A stretch of DNA of 64,000 nucleotides from Tetrahymena elliotti 4EA (lineage: Eukaryota; Ciliophora; Oligohymenophorea; Hymenostomatida; Tetrahymenidae). A program made the position numbers and the translations under genes. Location: assembly GCA_000231825.2 (NCBI GenBank), contig JH720297.1:1441617-1505616 (forward strand). The letters run 5' to 3'. Shown here one piece after another: positions 62,115 to 64,000 of the stretch. The stretch's first letter is position 1. Each line of letters opens with the position of its first letter. The notes beneath the pieces are model-generated. The model searched no databases, was not told the origin of the DNA, and saw only the letters and a program-made list of their open reading frames with translations.

Positions 62115-62544
62115 ATAATAAAATTTTGGCAAATCAACATAGATAGTCAAGTACGGGCAAGAAATAGAAACTGAATGACAATATTTAAAATAATATTTAT
62201 TTTTGATAAATTACTATATAGATATTTTTTGGTTAGGTCTGATGATTGATTGGCAGAGCAGAATCATTTTAGAGCCAAAAGTTAAGTTATATCTAATTAT
62301 TTTTTTCTTTACAATTAGAATTCTTCTATAATTCACATTAAGCAGTAAAATATAAATAATTAATTAAAAAAGATATGTTTAATATAATACCGTAGACAAT
62401 TTATAATCACACATTATACATCAGAAAATCAATTAAACAAATAATTAATTATATAAAATAAATTAAAAAACGAATTTCACCCAAAAAAATAAAGCTAGAA
62501 AAGATTATTATTATTAATTGATCAACCAACAAATCAATCAATAA
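62115..62544. other. Intergenic; upstream of pseudokinase-like gene
   Basis: AT-rich. Just before the ATG is a CAACCAACAAATCAATCAAT leader tract of a kind common before ciliate start codons. Nothing else seen. Confidence 0.45.
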
Positions 62545-64000
62545 ATGAATAATTTATCAATTGAAAGCTATGGAGAAATATTAGCCTCTCTTCGTATTAA
62601 AATACTGAAGCCACATTAAGAAGATAAAGTAGAAGATTTCATTCAAACATTCCCTATCAGCCTTCGCGAATAAGCTCAACAAGTGAACTAAGAAATCTCC
62701 AAGCATGGATATAGAATCATAAAGTTTATTTCAAGTTGTAGAAATGGTTTTGTTATTTCAGTAAACAAAGGAAGAGTGAGATTTGCAATTAAAGCCAAGC
62801 ATAACAGAGTTATGACTGACAATGGTGAAGTATGCTTGCTTGAGAAAAATAGAGAACTTCCAGAAAACTTAACATTTTACAATAATCCTTACATTTTAGC
62901 TCTCATTGAAAGCTTTGAAACTAAAGACTTCCACTATACAGTAACAGAAGAATGTAGATGCAGTCTTTAAGAATTTATAAAGTAAATATAATTAAAATAC
63001 AACGAAGACCTCCCTTTATGTTTCGAAAAGTATGCTTATTAACTTCTCTAAGGTCTTTAATAGTTATCATAAGGCCCTGAACATTAAAATTCTACTAGAT
63101 TTGTTACCCACATTAGCCCAGAAGATGTTTTGATAAGTCATAACTCTGAAATAAAGCTAAATCCTAAATTTGGATAAAATTAAGTACCTCTAGGACTATT
63201 TGCTTTTTGTAATCCATTACATTGTTTAAGTTCGAATTATGTTTGCAATGTAAATAGATTTTCTTTTTCATTTGCTCATTTACTTTTACTTATGAATGGG
63301 TTATCAGAAAAGTAGATTTTGAGTTATTGGTATTTAGATTCCAAAAAGTTAGGTTACAGAAATAGCGAAGAATTAGGTACACTAAATTATAAAATAATAT
63401 CCAGAAAATAAGAAAGTTATGAAGAAATAAGATAGGTTTATGAACCATCTGAAAATAAATTTGTTGTTGGTTTAAAGTAGAAATTAGAAAGCATATAGGA
63501 ATCATTCTACACAGAAAATGAAGGAGAAACACTTTATGCCTTAGGTAAAGGTAAGTACATATCAATAGAATAGTATACTGAGCTATATGAAATTTCAAAT
63601 ACAGAAATTACTGAAGAAAAGAAAGAAGAAATTGAGGAATAGATTACTGATTAAACCAAAAGATTAGAAAATAAGATTAGGAAAATTGGCTTTGTGCATG
63701 AACTGCTTTAAAATTAAAGAAGAAAATAGCCTAGATCTTCACCCAGAGAGTTTGTTAAATTAGGTAGATAGCTTCTTGGTACTTTAAAAAAACTAAATAG
63801 CTTCAAATCTAAACTATTCAAAATTGTTGAGAAGGGCAATTAAAAATCAGAGCCTGAAAAATAGCCAGAACTTAAATTTGTTTAAGTTTAAAGAAAGTCA
63901 ACATTTGAAATGTCAGCACCTTAGAAATAAGATTAAAATAACCAAGATGACTCATTGTCAAATAGCTCAAATGATTCAGAAAATTCTTGCAAAGCCTCAA
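62545..64000 (+). CDS. Protein-kinase-like (probable pseudokinase) protein, 3' end outside window
   Basis: ATG at 62545, open without intron to the right edge (485 codons). Residues about 60-165 follow the kinase fold: VRFAIKAKHNRV carries the beta-3 AIK Lys; YNNPYILALIESFETKDFHY then TVTEECRCSLQEFIKQ match the beta-4/beta-5 hinge (HPxILxLIESFE...YIVTEYC-x-GSLxEFI); FEKYAYQLLQGLQQL is the alpha-E helix. The catalytic loop is degraded: HRDIKPEN appears as THISPEDVLI (no Arg-Asp), and DFG appears as NPKFG, so catalytic Asp residues are missing. No Gly-rich loop is evident. A low-complexity, charged C-terminal region follows (TEEKKEEIEEQI; RRKQPRSSPREFVKLGRQ; SSNDSENS). Expected role: scaffold or regulator rather than an active kinase. 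It could also be a very divergent ciliate-specific kinase. Confidence 0.7.

Overview
The window looks like macronuclear DNA of a ciliate close to Tetrahymena. It is extremely AT-rich. Almost every recognisable protein reads through many in-frame TAA and TAG codons and ends only at TGA, so TAA/TAG are read as Gln. Introns are short, AT-rich and GT-AG. Genes are therefore much longer than a standard-code ORF scan suggests, and the coordinates below were worked out by reading with TGA as the only stop.

Layout. 1-5809 (minus) is the 5' part of a large secreted or membrane protein with WD40/beta-propeller-like repeats that runs off the left edge. 6860-13822 (minus) is one uninterrupted ORF of about 2320 residues: a lipid-anchored-looking TBC (Rab-GAP) protein with an enormous Gln/Asn/Ser-rich tail. 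15131-16620 (minus) is a coiled-coil protein. 17.8-21.0 kb is a tandem array of about 12 diverged 260-310 bp units; a decayed, inverted array of the same family lies at 36-37 kb. Between the arrays are an MFS sugar transporter (22667-24232, plus), a mitochondrial ribosomal protein uS15m (25696-26682, minus), a protoporphyrinogen-oxidase-like protein (27703-29688, plus) that is divergent from uS15m, an unrecognised gene (30323-31389, plus) and a CEP164-like basal-body protein (32252-35157, plus; eight exons resolved).

The right half holds an EamA/DMT transporter (37906-38859, plus), a His-rich GH18-like secreted hydrolase (40119-41168, plus), weak small genes near 39.7, 42.2 and 61.8 kb, an SPFH/band-7 membrane protein (45464-47071, plus), a roughly 12 kb polycystin-like or adhesion-type cysteine-rich receptor (48075-60321, minus) and the N-terminal part of a pseudokinase-like protein (62545 to the right edge, plus).

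The best candidate for something undescribed is at 43.57-44.34 kb. Three tandem, non-identical units share two short conserved motifs, and each closes the second motif inside a long helix whose sequence is different in every unit but whose pairing is kept. That is the pattern expected of a structured non-coding RNA family. No tRNA, rRNA, CRISPR array, prophage or complete transposon was recognised. The genes do not form an operon; they are an ordinary eukaryotic mixture of membrane, ciliary, mitochondrial and signalling functions.
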